In this document: one piece after another, positions 15,519 through 27,202 of the stretch | Numbering within the stretch: position 1 is the first letter of the stretch | Layout of the letters: each line of letters begins with the position of its first letter | Source of the DNA: Streptomyces griseoruber | Lineage (GTDB): Bacteria > Actinomycetota > Actinomycetes > Streptomycetales > Streptomycetaceae | NCBI RefSeq assembly: GCF_001514205.1 | Contig: NZ_KQ948765.1 | Location: 652,762-716,761, forward strand | Length of the DNA: 64,000 bases | Reading direction: 5' to 3' | The notes under the pieces: model-generated | The model's database searches: none | Seen by the model: only the letters and a program-made list of their open reading frames with translations | What the model was told of the DNA's origin: nothing | Translations under genes and position numbers: made by a program

Positions 15519-18011
15519 GTGGGCACACACGACGAGGACGGCGTTGCCCGCCGGCGGTTCGACGTGGCGGACGCCGCGCCCCTGCTGCTCGACGGGCGGG
15601 GCGTGGTGACGAGTTGGACCAGGGACGCCGAACGGCTGCTGGGCTACGCGGCGGCGGACGCGGTCGGCAGGGACCTGGCCGCTCTGCTGACCCACGGGGA
15701 CGCCGGCCGGGTCGCGGAGATCCTCGAGCGGTGCCGTCGGGACGGCGGCTGGAGCGGGCTGCTGTCCGCCCGGCGCGGGGACGGCCGGCCGGTCCCGGTG
15801 ATGGCCCGGATCACCTGTGCGGACGAGCCGGGCGGGGCCGACCGCAGGCTCGTCCTGCTGAGCGAGACGGGGGACGCCCCCGGCTGGACGATGAGCCGCT
15901 CGGTCCTGGAGCGGATGGTGTCCGGCTCGCCGATCGGCATCGCCATCGTGGACACCGATCTGCGTTTCGTGTGGTCCAACGACGCGCTCGCCCGGTTCGG
16001 CGGCGGCCGGCCCGAGGAACGGCTGGGGCTGCGGCTCGGGGATGTGCAGCCGGGGCTGGACGCCGAGGCGGCGGAGGCGCAGATGCGGCGGGTGCTGGCC
16101 GACGGCGCGACCGTCGTCGGCTTCGAGCACGTCGGGCACCTGCGGACGGCGCCGCACCGGGAGACGGCGCAGGTGCTGTCGTTCACCCGGTTGGAGGACG
16201 ACCACGGCAATCCGGTGGGCGTGTACTACACGGTCGTCGACATCACCGACCACCATCGCGCCCGGCAGCGGCTCGCGCTGCTGGACCGTGCGGGCCGCTC
16301 GATGGGCAGCAGCCTGGACATCGCCCGCACCGCCCAGGAACTGGCCGACGTGGCCGTCCCCGGGTTCGCCGACGCGGTCGCCGTGGACCTGCCGGCCCCG
16401 GTCCTGCGCGGCGCGGAACCCACCCCGGACCCGATCGGCCCGGTCCCCCTGCACCGGGCGGGCGTACGCGTCAGCGGCACCGCCACACCGCCCGGCGCCG
16501 CCCCCTCGCCCGCCACCGCCACACCGCCCGCCACCGCCACACCGCCCGGCGCCGCCGCTCCGCCCCGCGCGCCGGCCCCCGCCGTCACCGTCGCCCACCC
16601 GGCCGACTCGCCCCCCGTCCGCTGTCTCCTCACCGGTCGCCCCTGGCACGGCGAGCGGCTCGATCCGTCGGCGGAGCCGTGGATGCGGAACCTGCCCGCC
16701 GCTCCCGCCCCGGGTGAGTCGGTCAGCGTGCTGATCGTCCCGGTGCGGGCCCGGGGCGCCACCCTCGGGGTCACCACGTTCCTCCGGCGCGGGCTGCGGG
16801 AACCCTTCGACGCCGATGATCTGGCGCTCGCGGAGGACCTGGTCTCGCGGGCGGCGGTGTGCGTGGACAACGCCCGCCGGTACACACGGGAGCGCGACGC
16901 GGCCCTGGTGCTCCAGCGCAATCTGCTCCCCCACCGGCTGCCCGAGCAGGACGCCGTCGAGGTGGCCGCCTGCTACCGGCCCGCCGACGAGCTGACCGGC
17001 CTCGGCGGCGACTGGTACGACCTGATCCCGCTGTCGGCGGCACGGGTGGCGCTGGTGGTGGGCGAGGTGCCCGGGCACGGCATCGACGCCGCCGCGGCGA
17101 TGGGACGCGTGCGGACCGCCGTACGCACCCTCGCCGCTCTGGATCTGCCACCGGAGGAAGTCCTCGCCCATCTGGACGACCTGGTCGCCCGCATGGCCCA
17201 CGAGGAGGGCCTGGACGCGGGCACCCAGGCGCAGGGGGCGGGGTGCGTGTACGTCGTGTACGACCCCGTCGACGGCCGGTGCGCGATGGCCGCCGCCGGG
17301 CATCCCGCCCCGGCGGTCGTGCTGCCCGGCGGGGAGGTCACGTTCGTGGACCTGCCGCAGGGGTCGGCGCTGGGCCTGGGCGGGCCGCCGTTCGAGTCGG
17401 CGCAGCTGACCCTGCCGGAGGGCAGCACGCTCGCGCTGCACACCGACGGCCTGCTCGCGCAGGGCGCCGAGTGGGCGCTGGACACCGACCGCACCCGGCT
17501 GCGGCGGGCCCTGGAGCAGCGGGCGGCCGACCTGGACGTGATGTGCCGGACCGTGGTCGACGCGCTCATCCCGGCACGTCCGTACGACGACGTGGCCCTG
17601 CTGATGGCCCGTACCCGCCGGCTGTCCCCGGACCGGGTCGCGGACTGGGAGCTGCCCGCCGACCCGGCCGCGGTCGCCGAGGCGCGCAGGACCGCGAGCC
17701 GGCGGCTGGCGGAGTGGGGGCTGCCGGAGCTGTCGTTCACCACCGAGCTGGTGGTCAGCGAGCTGGTCACCAACGCCATCCGGTACGCCGCCGGCCCGAT
17801 CCGGCTGCGGCTGATCCGTGAGCGCTCGCTGGTCTGCGAGGTCTTCGACGGCGGCGCCACCGCCCCGCATCTGCGCCATCCGCGCACCACGGACGAGGGC
17901 GGCCGCGGGCTGCTGCTGGTCTCCCAGGTCACCGAGCGCTGGGGCACCCGCTTCCTCGGCGAGGGAAAGATCATCTGGGCCGAGCAGTCGCTCACCGACC
18001 CGGGCGCGTGA
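15519..18011 (+). CDS. PAS-PAS-GAF-SpoIIE phosphatase with C-terminal anti-sigma kinase domain
   Basis: An 830-residue cytosolic signalling protein starting at GTG 15519 (GAGAGG upstream). Two PAS domains (about 15-110 and 130-240) are followed by a GAF domain (about 255-460) interrupted by a proline/alanine/threonine linker. Next is a PP2C SpoIIE phosphatase (about 490-690; GGDWYDLIPL and VGEVPGHGIDAAAAMG carry metal-binding acids, ALHTDGLL the third) and an RsbW-like ATPase (about 700-825; TELVVSELVTNAIRYA N box, EGGRGLLLV). It probably dephosphorylates anti-anti-sigma factors and phosphorylates or binds them through the ATPase, linking a small-molecule or redox signal to sigma-factor control. 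It stands alone, 146 bp after rocD. Confidence 0.93.
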   Translation: MGTHDEDGVARRRFDVADAAPLLLDGRGVVTSWTRDAERLLGYAAADAVGRDLAALLTHGDAGRVAEILERCRRDGGWSGLLSARRGDGRPVPVMARITCADEPGGADRRLVLLSETGDAPGWTMSRSVLERMVSGSPIGIAIVDTDLRFVWSNDALARFGGGRPEERLGLRLGDVQPGLDAEAAEAQMRRVLADGATVVGFEHVGHLRTAPHRETAQVLSFTRLEDDHGNPVGVYYTVVDITDHHRARQRLALLDRAGRSMGSSLDIARTAQELADVAVPGFADAVAVDLPAPVLRGAEPTPDPIGPVPLHRAGVRVSGTATPPGAAPSPATATPPATATPPGAAAPPRAPAPAVTVAHPADSPPVRCLLTGRPWHGERLDPSAEPWMRNLPAAPAPGESVSVLIVPVRARGATLGVTTFLRRGLREPFDADDLALAEDLVSRAAVCVDNARRYTRERDAALVLQRNLLPHRLPEQDAVEVAACYRPADELTGLGGDWYDLIPLSAARVALVVGEVPGHGIDAAAAMGRVRTAVRTLAALDLPPEEVLAHLDDLVARMAHEEGLDAGTQAQGAGCVYVVYDPVDGRCAMAAAGHPAPAVVLPGGEVTFVDLPQGSALGLGGPPFESAQLTLPEGSTLALHTDGLLAQGAEWALDTDRTRLRRALEQRAADLDVMCRTVVDALIPARPYDDVALLMARTRRLSPDRVADWELPADPAAVAEARRTASRRLAEWGLPELSFTTELVVSELVTNAIRYAAGPIRLRLIRERSLVCEVFDGGATAPHLRHPRTTDEGGRGLLLVSQVTERWGTRFLGEGKIIWAEQSLTDPGA

Positions 18012-18072
18012 CACGCGGACCCCATCCGTCACACCGCATGCGAAAATAACCCAAACCGGTGGACACAGTGCA

Positions 18073-18096
18073 GTACCGGCGTACCGGCATACCGGC
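18073..18096 (+). promoter_or_regulatory. three tandem 8-bp repeats ahead of a phosphatase gene
   Basis: GTACCGGC, GTACCGGC, ATACCGGC lie head to tail and end 16 bp before the ATG at 18113. Phased 8-mers this close to a start could be a regulator binding site or slippage-prone DNA that alters the leader. Confidence 0.5.
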
Positions 18097-18112
18097 GGAT
18101 GGGGCGCGAGCC

Positions 18113-19354
18113 ATGAACGACACGGCGATCGACTACGCGGCGGTGTTCCAGTCCCTGCCCGGCATGGTGGCGCTGCTGACGCCCGAGCTGGTGTACGCGG
18201 ACGTCAATGAGGAGTACCTGCGCGGCGCGGGCCGAAGACGCGAGCAGATGATCGGCCGCCATCTCTTCGAGGTGTTCCCCGACAACCCCAACGACCCGGG
18301 CGCGAGCGGGGTCCGCAATCTGGAGGCCTCCCTGCGCCGGGTGCTGGCCACCGGCGAGCGCGACGCGATGGCCCTCCAGCGCTACGACGTGCAGGACCCC
18401 GAACGGCCCGGGGAGTGGGACGAGCGGTACTGGAGCCCGGTCAACGCGCCCGTGTTCGGGCCCGACGGGTCGGTGGGGCTCGTGGTGCACCGCGTCGAGG
18501 AGGTCACCGAGCTGATCCGGGCCCGCGGGTCGCGGGGTTCGGGAGGCCCGGGCAGCCGGACCCGGGTGCTGGAGGCCGAGCTGTACACCCGCGCCCGCGA
18601 ACTCCAGGAGGTCAACGAGCGACTGCGCCAGTCGCACGCCCGGGAGCGCCAGGTGGCCCTCGCCCTGCAGGAGGCGATGCTGCCCGCCCGCCGTCAGGTC
18701 GGCCACCGTCACGTGGCGGTGCGCTACCGGCCGGCGGTCGGCGCGCTGAACGTGTGCGGGGACTGGTACGACCTGGTCGACCTGGTCGGCGGCAACCGGA
18801 TCGGGGTGTCGGTCGGGGACGTCGTGGGGCACGGTCTGGAGGCGGCCGGGGTGATGGGCCAGCTGCGCAGCGCGCTCAGCGCCGCCTCCCGGGTCGCGGA
18901 GGGTCCCGCCGAGGCCCTCAACGTGCTCGGGCGGTACGCGCACGTCGTGGACGGCGCCGAATCGGCCACCGCGGTCACCACGTTCATCGACTTCGACCGG
19001 CACACCATCACCTACAGCAGCGCCGGCCATCCCCCGCCGGCGCTGGTCCACCCCGGCGGCCGGGTGGAGTTCCTCGACCGGGCCACCGACCCGCCGCTGG
19101 ACGCCCGCCCGACCCCGGTGCCCCGGCCGCAGGCGTGCGCCGCCTACGACCACGGCGCCACCCTGGTGCTGTACACGGACGGGCTGGTGGAGCGGCGGCA
19201 GGAGGACATCGACACCGGTCTGAACCGGCTCGCCGAGGCCCTGGCCCGGCACCGGGACGCGGACCCGGAGACCCTCGCCGACTCCGTCCTCCTCGACCTG
19301 CTGCCGCCGGGCGGCGCGACCGACGACACGGCCCTGGTCGTCGTACGACTGTGA
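18113..19354 (+). CDS. PAS domain SpoIIE-type serine phosphatase
   Basis: A 413-residue protein: PAS domain (about 8-135, LPGMVALLTPELVYADVNEEYLR), a linker and coiled coil (about 150-185, ELYTRARELQEVNERL), and a PP2C phosphatase (about 190-410; CGDWYDLVDL, VGDVVGHGLEAAGVMG, YTDGLVERR, GATDDTALVVVR). It probably dephosphorylates a STAS anti-anti-sigma factor on a signal sensed by the PAS domain. Unlike the previous gene it lacks an ATPase domain. ATG 18113 is favoured over the in-frame GTG 18059 because translation from it begins at the PAS domain and the 8-mer repeats stay untranslated. Confidence 0.92.
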   Translation: MNDTAIDYAAVFQSLPGMVALLTPELVYADVNEEYLRGAGRRREQMIGRHLFEVFPDNPNDPGASGVRNLEASLRRVLATGERDAMALQRYDVQDPERPGEWDERYWSPVNAPVFGPDGSVGLVVHRVEEVTELIRARGSRGSGGPGSRTRVLEAELYTRARELQEVNERLRQSHARERQVALALQEAMLPARRQVGHRHVAVRYRPAVGALNVCGDWYDLVDLVGGNRIGVSVGDVVGHGLEAAGVMGQLRSALSAASRVAEGPAEALNVLGRYAHVVDGAESATAVTTFIDFDRHTITYSSAGHPPPALVHPGGRVEFLDRATDPPLDARPTPVPRPQACAAYDHGATLVLYTDGLVERRQEDIDTGLNRLAEALARHRDADPETLADSVLLDLLPPGGATDDTALVVVRL

Positions 19355-19460
19355 GGGACCGGCGACAACGCCCGCCGCGGACTTGCTGAGCGGCCACCGG
19401 CGGCAGGAACCTGGTGCCGCGGCCGCCCGTCGCGGATCCACCGGAGTGAGGAGCTACCCC

Positions 19461-20183
19461 TTGTTCTACTACGTGCTCAAGTACGTTTTGCTGGGCCCGT
19501 TGTTGAAGCTGGCCTTCCGCCCGCGCATCGAGGGCCTGGAGCACGTACCGGAGTCGGGGGCGGCGATCGTCGCCGGCAATCACCTGTCGTTCTCGGACCA
19601 CTTCCTGATGCCCGCGGTCCTCAAGCGGCGCATCACCTTCCTCGCGAAGGCCGAGTACTTCACCGGGCCGGGGCTCAAGGGCAGACTCACGGCCTTCTTC
19701 TTCCGCAGCGCGGGGCAGATCCCGGTGGACCGTTCGGGCAAGGAGGCGGGCCAGGCGGCGATCCGCGAGGGCCTCGGCGTGCTGAGCAAGGACGAGTTGC
19801 TGGGCATCTACCCGGAGGGCACCCGTTCGCACGACGGGCGCCTGTACAAGGGCAAGGTCGGGGTCGCGGTGATGGCGCTGAAGGCCGGGGTGCCGGTGAT
19901 CCCGTGCGCGATGATCGGCACCTTCGAGGCGCAGCCGCCCGGCAAGATCGTCCCCAACCTCCACCCGGTGGTGATCCGCTTCGGCAGACCGCTGGACTTC
20001 TCCCGCTATGCCGGCATGGAGAACGAGAAGGCGATCCTGCGCGCGATCACCGACGAGATCATGTACGCGATCCTGACGCTGTCCGAGCAGGAGTACGTCG
20101 ACGAGTACGCGGCGGTGGTGAAGGCGCAGCAGGCCGCGGCGACGGAGAAGCAGCGCAGGTTCCCCCGGATACCACTGAGCTGA
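19461..20183 (+). CDS. 1-acyl-sn-glycerol-3-phosphate acyltransferase (PlsC family)
   Basis: A 240-residue membrane-associated acyltransferase adding the second acyl chain to make phosphatidic acid, or acylating a related lipid. Motif I is NHLSFSDHFL (HX4D variant), motif III is YPEGTRSHDG, and VIPCAMIGT is the late signature. TTG 19461 is chosen as start (FYYVLKYVLLGPLL begins the first hydrophobic helix) with GAGGAG 8 bp upstream. A GTG at 19446 would add five residues. It converges on tap across a strong terminator. Confidence 0.9.
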   Translation: MFYYVLKYVLLGPLLKLAFRPRIEGLEHVPESGAAIVAGNHLSFSDHFLMPAVLKRRITFLAKAEYFTGPGLKGRLTAFFFRSAGQIPVDRSGKEAGQAAIREGLGVLSKDELLGIYPEGTRSHDGRLYKGKVGVAVMALKAGVPVIPCAMIGTFEAQPPGKIVPNLHPVVIRFGRPLDFSRYAGMENEKAILRAITDEIMYAILTLSEQEYVDEYAAVVKAQQAAATEKQRRFPRIPLS

Positions 20184-20220
20184 CGTCACCGAGCTGACGT
20201 CTTCGAACCGACGTCATGTG

Positions 20221-20266
20221 ACAGCGCGGAGGGGCGGCCGGTGTCGTTCCGGCCGCCCCTCGCTGT
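20221..20266. terminator. bidirectional terminator between plsC-like and tap genes
   Basis: Stem GAGGGGCGGCCGG (20229-20241) / CCGGCCGCCCCTC (20249-20261) with a 7-nt loop, extended by ACAGCG / CGCTGT outside. It lies between convergent stops and can end transcription from both sides. Two copies of GAGCTGACGTC lie just upstream at about 20175-20205, of no known role. Confidence 0.8.
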
Positions 20267-20276
20267 CAGCCGGTGG

Positions 20277-21875
20277 CTACGGCTTCGGCGTGGCGTGCGG
20301 GGCGCAGGTCACGTCCTTGGCGTCCAGCTTCCCGGTGAGCAGGTAGCTGTCCACCCGGGTGTTGATGCAGGGGTTGACGAGGCCCGTCACACCGTGGGAG
20401 CCGGCGTCCTTCTCGGTGATCAGACGGGAGCCCTTGAACCGCTTGTGCAGGGAGACGGCGCCGTCGTACGGGGTGGCCGCGTCCCGCTCGGACTGCACGA
20501 TCAGCACGCCCGGCAGGCCCTTGTGGGTCTTGACCTCGACCGGGGTCTGCTGCTTGGCCGACCAGAAGGCGCACGGCAGGTTCATCCAGGCGTTGGCCCA
20601 GGTCAGGAACGGGTAGTCCTTGTTGAGCCGGGTGTTGTCGGCGTTCCACTTGCGCCAGCTGGTGGGCCACTTGGCGTCGGTGCACTCGACGGCGGTGTAG
20701 ACCGCGTTGCCGTTCTCCGAGGCGATGTTGCCGGCCGTGTCGGTCAGGTCCGGGGCGGCCGCGTCGACGAGGGCCTGGGTGTCGCCGGCGAAGTACTTGC
20801 TGAAGACCGTCGCCACCGGGATCCACGAGGAGTCGTAGTACGGGGCGCCCTGGAAGAAGGAGATCAGCTCGGCCGGGCCGACCAGTCCGCCGATGGGGTG
20901 CTTCTTGGCGGTGGCGCGCAGCTCCAGCCACTTGGCCTGGACGGCGGCGCGGGTGGTGCCGAGGTGGAAGGTCGCGTCGTTGGCGGCGACCCAGTCCTGC
21001 CAGTCCTTCCAGCGGCCCTCGAACGCGACGTCCTGGTCGAGGTTGGCCTCGTACCAGATCTTCTCGCGGGAGGGGTTGACCACGCTGTCGACCACCATGC
21101 GGCGGACGTGGCCCGGGAAGAGGGTGCCGTAGACGGCGCCGATGTAGGTGCCGTAGGAGACGCCCAGGTAGTTGAGCTTCTTCTCGCCGAGGGCGGCGCG
21201 GATGACGTCCAGGTCGCGCACGGTGTTCGGCGTGGTCATGTACGGCAGCATCTCGCCGCTGCGCTCGTAGCAGCCGTCGGCGTACTCACGGGCGAGCTTG
21301 ATCTGGGCGAGCTTGTCGGCCTCGTTGTCCGGGACCGGGTCGGCCTTGGGCGCCTTGACGAACTCCTGCGGGTCGGCGCAGGAGATGGGCGCGGAGTGGC
21401 CGACGCCGCGGGGGTCGAAGCCCACGAAGTCATAGGCCTTCGCGGCGTTGGCCCAGATGGCGTTCTTGGTGATGACACGGCGCGGGAAGCGCATGCCGGA
21501 GCCGCCGGGGCCGCCCGGGTTGTAGACGAGGGCGCCCTGGCGCTCCTGCGGCGTGCCCGTGTTGCCGATGCGGTCGACGGCGATCTTGATCTTCTTGCCG
21601 TTCGGGCGTGCGTAGTCGAGCGGCACCGTGACCCAGCCGCACTGGATCGGCTTCTCCAGGCCCCAGTCGGCCGGGCAGTCCTGCCAGTCGATGCCGGCCT
21701 TGGCGGCGCGCTCCGCGGCGATCGCCGCACCCCGCTGCTCCCTGTCCTGCCCCGAACGGCCGCTCGCCGCGCTCGCGGTCGGCGCCGCGACCGCACCGGC
21801 CACCAGCGTGGCGGCGACGAGCGCGCCGGCCGAACCGAGCACTGCGGTCCTTCTGTTCGGTCGTATGTCCCTCAA
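20277..21875 (-). CDS. tap: secreted tripeptidyl aminopeptidase (Tap-like alpha/beta hydrolase)
   Basis: A 532-residue exported serine peptidase that removes tripeptides from the N-termini of proteins and peptides. The signal peptide is clear: MRDIRPNRRTAVLGS, a hydrophobic core, and ASA-A cleavage near residue 36. The nucleophile elbow is LGVSYGTYIG (Ser about 220). The C-terminal TAP-like domain supplies Asp and His (SERDAATPYDGA, KDAGSHGVTG). NPGGPGGSG is the oxyanion-hole loop. Homologues are major extracellular proteases of S. lividans and S. coelicolor. It is monocistronic, with an AT-richer promoter zone upstream at about 21880-21990. Confidence 0.95.
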   Translation of the reverse strand: MRDIRPNRRTAVLGSAGALVAATLVAGAVAAPTASAASGRSGQDREQRGAAIAAERAAKAGIDWQDCPADWGLEKPIQCGWVTVPLDYARPNGKKIKIAVDRIGNTGTPQERQGALVYNPGGPGGSGMRFPRRVITKNAIWANAAKAYDFVGFDPRGVGHSAPISCADPQEFVKAPKADPVPDNEADKLAQIKLAREYADGCYERSGEMLPYMTTPNTVRDLDVIRAALGEKKLNYLGVSYGTYIGAVYGTLFPGHVRRMVVDSVVNPSREKIWYEANLDQDVAFEGRWKDWQDWVAANDATFHLGTTRAAVQAKWLELRATAKKHPIGGLVGPAELISFFQGAPYYDSSWIPVATVFSKYFAGDTQALVDAAAPDLTDTAGNIASENGNAVYTAVECTDAKWPTSWRKWNADNTRLNKDYPFLTWANAWMNLPCAFWSAKQQTPVEVKTHKGLPGVLIVQSERDAATPYDGAVSLHKRFKGSRLITEKDAGSHGVTGLVNPCINTRVDSYLLTGKLDAKDVTCAPHATPKP

Positions 21876-22009
21876 GTGGGCTTCTCCCCTACCTTGTTAT
21901 GGCGGTACAGCGATACGGCGGTATGGGGATCCTTGCTGCTGTGAGGTGCCTGAGAACAGGTGTGGTTGACCTTCTTTGCCAATCCGATAACCGGAGAGGA
22001 AAGCTCCGT

Positions 22010-22768
22010 TCAGCGGAGGTGGAGGACGGTCAGGGCCTCGTCCAGCACCCGCCGCAGCCGCAGCCCGTCCGGCGCGACGGCGCTCACCAGCGCGGCGGGC
22101 CCGGCGAGCGGTACCAGGGCGGCGTGCTCGCCGAGGATCTGCGCACCGACCGGATGCGTCGCGAACTCTGGCCTTACCACGACGAGTTGGCCGACGGCGC
22201 GATGCCCGGCGAGGACGGCGGGGCCGTCCCAGCCGCCGGGGGCGCCGGGTCCGCAGGCCAGTTCCTGGTCGAGGACGGTCCGGCCGCCCACCCGGACGAC
22301 GAGCCGGCTGGTGAGCCGCCCGGGCTCCTCCCCCACCCGGCCGAGGACCTGCTCCTCGCGCAGCACCAGCCGGGCACCGGGCCCGAGGTCGGCGCGGGTG
22401 GTGACATACAGGTCGCTGCCGCGCGCGGAGATCAACGGTTCGGGCAGCCAGTGCAGTTCGCCCTCGTCGGCGACGTCGAGCCGTACGTCGTAGTGGGCGG
22501 CGTCCTTGATCTGCCCGGGCAGGGCGATGGTGGCCGCGGCCGAGCCCACCCTCAGCCGGGCCCCGCTCCCGACCTCCGCCTCCACCGCGAAGCGGTCCCC
22601 GCCCAGGGGGCCGCTCATCGCGCCCACGAGCACGACCCGGGCCTCGTCGCCGACGGCCCGGGTGCGGCGCAGCGCGAGCGGCCCGTCGCTCTCCAGGACG
22701 GGCAGGGCGGTACCGCCGCGTCCGTCGGCCGTCGCCCCGATCCGGGCGACGGCACGCACTCCGCCCAT
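22010..22768 (-). CDS. ureD: urease accessory protein UreD
   Basis: A 252-residue accessory protein that binds apo-urease together with UreF and UreG while nickel is inserted. ARIGATADGRGGTALPVLESDGPL and RLRVGSAAATIALPG match UreD/UreH proteins. It is the last gene of the urease operon. The ATG at 22768 lies right at the ureG stop. An alternative reading frame covering both genes is an artefact. Confidence 0.92.
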   Translation of the reverse strand: MGGVRAVARIGATADGRGGTALPVLESDGPLALRRTRAVGDEARVVLVGAMSGPLGGDRFAVEAEVGSGARLRVGSAAATIALPGQIKDAAHYDVRLDVADEGELHWLPEPLISARGSDLYVTTRADLGPGARLVLREEQVLGRVGEEPGRLTSRLVVRVGGRTVLDQELACGPGAPGGWDGPAVLAGHRAVGQLVVVRPEFATHPVGAQILGEHAALVPLAGPAALVSAVAPDGLRLRRVLDEALTVLHLR

Positions 22769-22769
22769 C

Positions 22770-23447
<678 letters not shown>

Positions 23448-23495
23448 GGGGCGGCTCCTTCTCTGGGTGCTTCAGCAGGTCAGGGGGTTGAGGCC

Positions 23496-24170
23496 CTAGG
23501 AGGCGAAGAGGCGCACCGGCCAGGCCGCGTGTGCCTCCGCGCCGATCTCCAGCAGGGGCGCGGACGCCGCCGGCAGGGTGTCGAGGCCGGCGGTCCGTAC
23601 GGCGGTCCCGGCCACCGTCGCCCGGTCGACGACCCGGTCCAGCTCAGGCGCCAGCCGGGCCAGTACGGCCGTCGCCTCGAACGGGTCCAGGCCGAGGAGC
23701 CGTACCACGGCCGTCGCCGGGCCGCTCACACTCTCGTACGCCGCGCAGTACGCCGCGTCCTCGGGCCCCAGTCCGGCCGCGCGTGCCGTCAGTCCCAGCA
23801 CCACCGGCTGGTGGGCGCCCTTGGGGAACGTACCGGCCAGGGCGTCCAGTTCGGGGCTGGGCCAGGTCGCGCGGGCGGCCCGTGTCAGCTGGCGGCCCAG
23901 TCTGCGCGCGGTGAGCCGCAGTGCCGGGGACGGGGTGCGGGCGTCCGCCGCCGCGTCCAGCCCGGCGGGGTCCGCGCCGGCCGCCGCCGCGGCGGCGAGG
24001 GCGGCCGCGACGAGTCCGGCCGTGTGCAGCCGGCCCCGGCAGAAGGCCTCCAGGTCCGCCGCGCCGGTGATCCGCCCCGCCTTGACCGCCTCCTCCGCCC
24101 CGCCGGAGTGCGCGTGCCCTCCGGCGGGGAAGCGGCCGTCGGCCAGGACGAGCAGCGCTGCCCTGCCCAT
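23496..24170 (-). CDS. ureF: urease accessory protein UreF
   Basis: A 224-residue all-helical accessory protein. ADGRFPAGGHAHSGGAEEAV is the conserved N-terminus, and KGAHQPVVLGLTA and a C-terminal basic patch fit UreF. It acts with UreD as scaffold and gates UreG GTPase activity during urease maturation. It is downstream of ureC by 27 bp in the operon. Confidence 0.94.
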   Translation of the reverse strand: MGRAALLVLADGRFPAGGHAHSGGAEEAVKAGRITGAADLEAFCRGRLHTAGLVAAALAAAAAAGADPAGLDAAADARTPSPALRLTARRLGRQLTRAARATWPSPELDALAGTFPKGAHQPVVLGLTARAAGLGPEDAAYCAAYESVSGPATAVVRLLGLDPFEATAVLARLAPELDRVVDRATVAGTAVRTAGLDTLPAASAPLLEIGAEAHAAWPVRLFAS

Positions 24171-24197
24171 CAGTTGTCGTCCATCGGATGCCGCCCG

Positions 24198-25911
<1,714 letters not shown>

Positions 25912-25919
<8 letters not shown>

Positions 25920-26223
25920 CGAGGGCACCTCCGGTCTCCCCGCGCAGTCCGGGCACCACCCGGGCACCGGCCAGCGGGACGAGTTCCACCGCGACGGGGA
26001 TGCCGGGCTCGAAGCGCACGGCGGTGCCGGCCGCGACGTTCAGCCGCAGGCCACGTGCGGCGGCGCGGTCGAAGTCCAGGCCGGGGTTGGCCTCGGCGAA
26101 GTGGTAGTGGGAACCGACCTGGACGGGCCGGTCGGCGGCGTTGAGGACGGTGAGCCGGGTGACCTCGCGGCCCTCGTTGCAGATGATCGGGTCCTCGGCG
26201 AAGAGGATCTCTCCGGGAATCAT
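25912..26223 (-). CDS. ureB: urease beta subunit
   Basis: A 103-residue structural subunit: [19 protein letters not shown] and [18 protein letters not shown] are diagnostic. It starts at ATG 26223 and overlaps ureC by 8 bp, so both are made in step. It forms the trimer of heterotrimers with UreA and UreC. Confidence 0.97.
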
Positions 26224-26237
26224 GGCGGCCTCCCCCG

Positions 26238-26540
<303 letters not shown>

Positions 26541-26651
26541 GTCCCACCTCACATCCTCGCTCCGGACCGTGCGGGGCCCGGTTGCCGCAGCCACGAGGAA
26601 AAGCCCTGGTGGCGTGGAGGGGCAGGCTAGTTGGGGCGCATTTCGAGCAAG

Positions 26652-26960
26652 TTAACCGAGCGGTGCCCCGCCCGGGACGTCCGGCCCCGGCTCCGGCACG
26701 CTCATGAGGGCGCGCAGCCCGTCGCCCAGCACCTCCACGGGCGCCGGTCCGAACAGGGACTGCCGGGCGATCAAGCCCAGGGCGGACGCGATCATCGTGC
26801 GGGCCACATGGTCCGGGTCCACGTCCGCGCGCATCGTCCCGGCGGCCTGGTACGCCTCGACGATCCGCACCCAGGCCGCGCGCACCGAGCCGTAGCCCTC
26901 GCGCAGAACGGCCGAGAGTTCCTCGTTGCGCAGCCGAAGGATTCCGGCCCTCACGGGCTG
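26652..26960 (-). pseudogene. TetR-family regulator remnant, DNA-binding domain missing
   Basis: The C-terminal stretch [19 protein letters not shown] ... [21 protein letters not shown] reads like the ligand domain of a TetR regulator. Upstream of it the frame runs to 27119 but shows no helix-turn-helix and reads as random low-complexity sequence. About half of a normal 190-220-residue protein is missing. It sits beside another damaged gene, so it looks like the scar of a deletion. The exact 5' limit is uncertain. Confidence 0.6.
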
Positions 26961-27202
26961 AGGTTCACGGGCGCTCGAACCCTTTCGGGCTGTCACCCCT
27001 CCGGCGTGTCCCGCCGCGACACAGGTGTTGCTCAGGTTGGCGCACGCTTGGTTATCGCTGTGCGTCGGCTTGATCGTACTGTTTGGCTCGGGTTGCGCCG
27101 AATCGCCCTCGCGGTTCATCGGTGGAAGCCGTTGCGGGCGAAGCAGACCGCGGCGCCGTCGAGGATATGTCGGCAGTGGGCGTCGAAGCGGGCCGGGAAG
27201 CC

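Noticed and set aside
20241..21944. 567-codon plus-strand frame opposite tap
   Set aside because: It lies antisense to a complete peptidase with signal peptide and motifs, and its composition is the low-complexity V/G/D/R pattern typical of GC-rich shadow frames.
26961..27202. Insertion-sequence remnant upstream of the damaged membrane gene
   Set aside because: Short peptides such as LDRTVWLGLRRIALAVHRW can be read, but no transposase motif or terminal repeat supports it.
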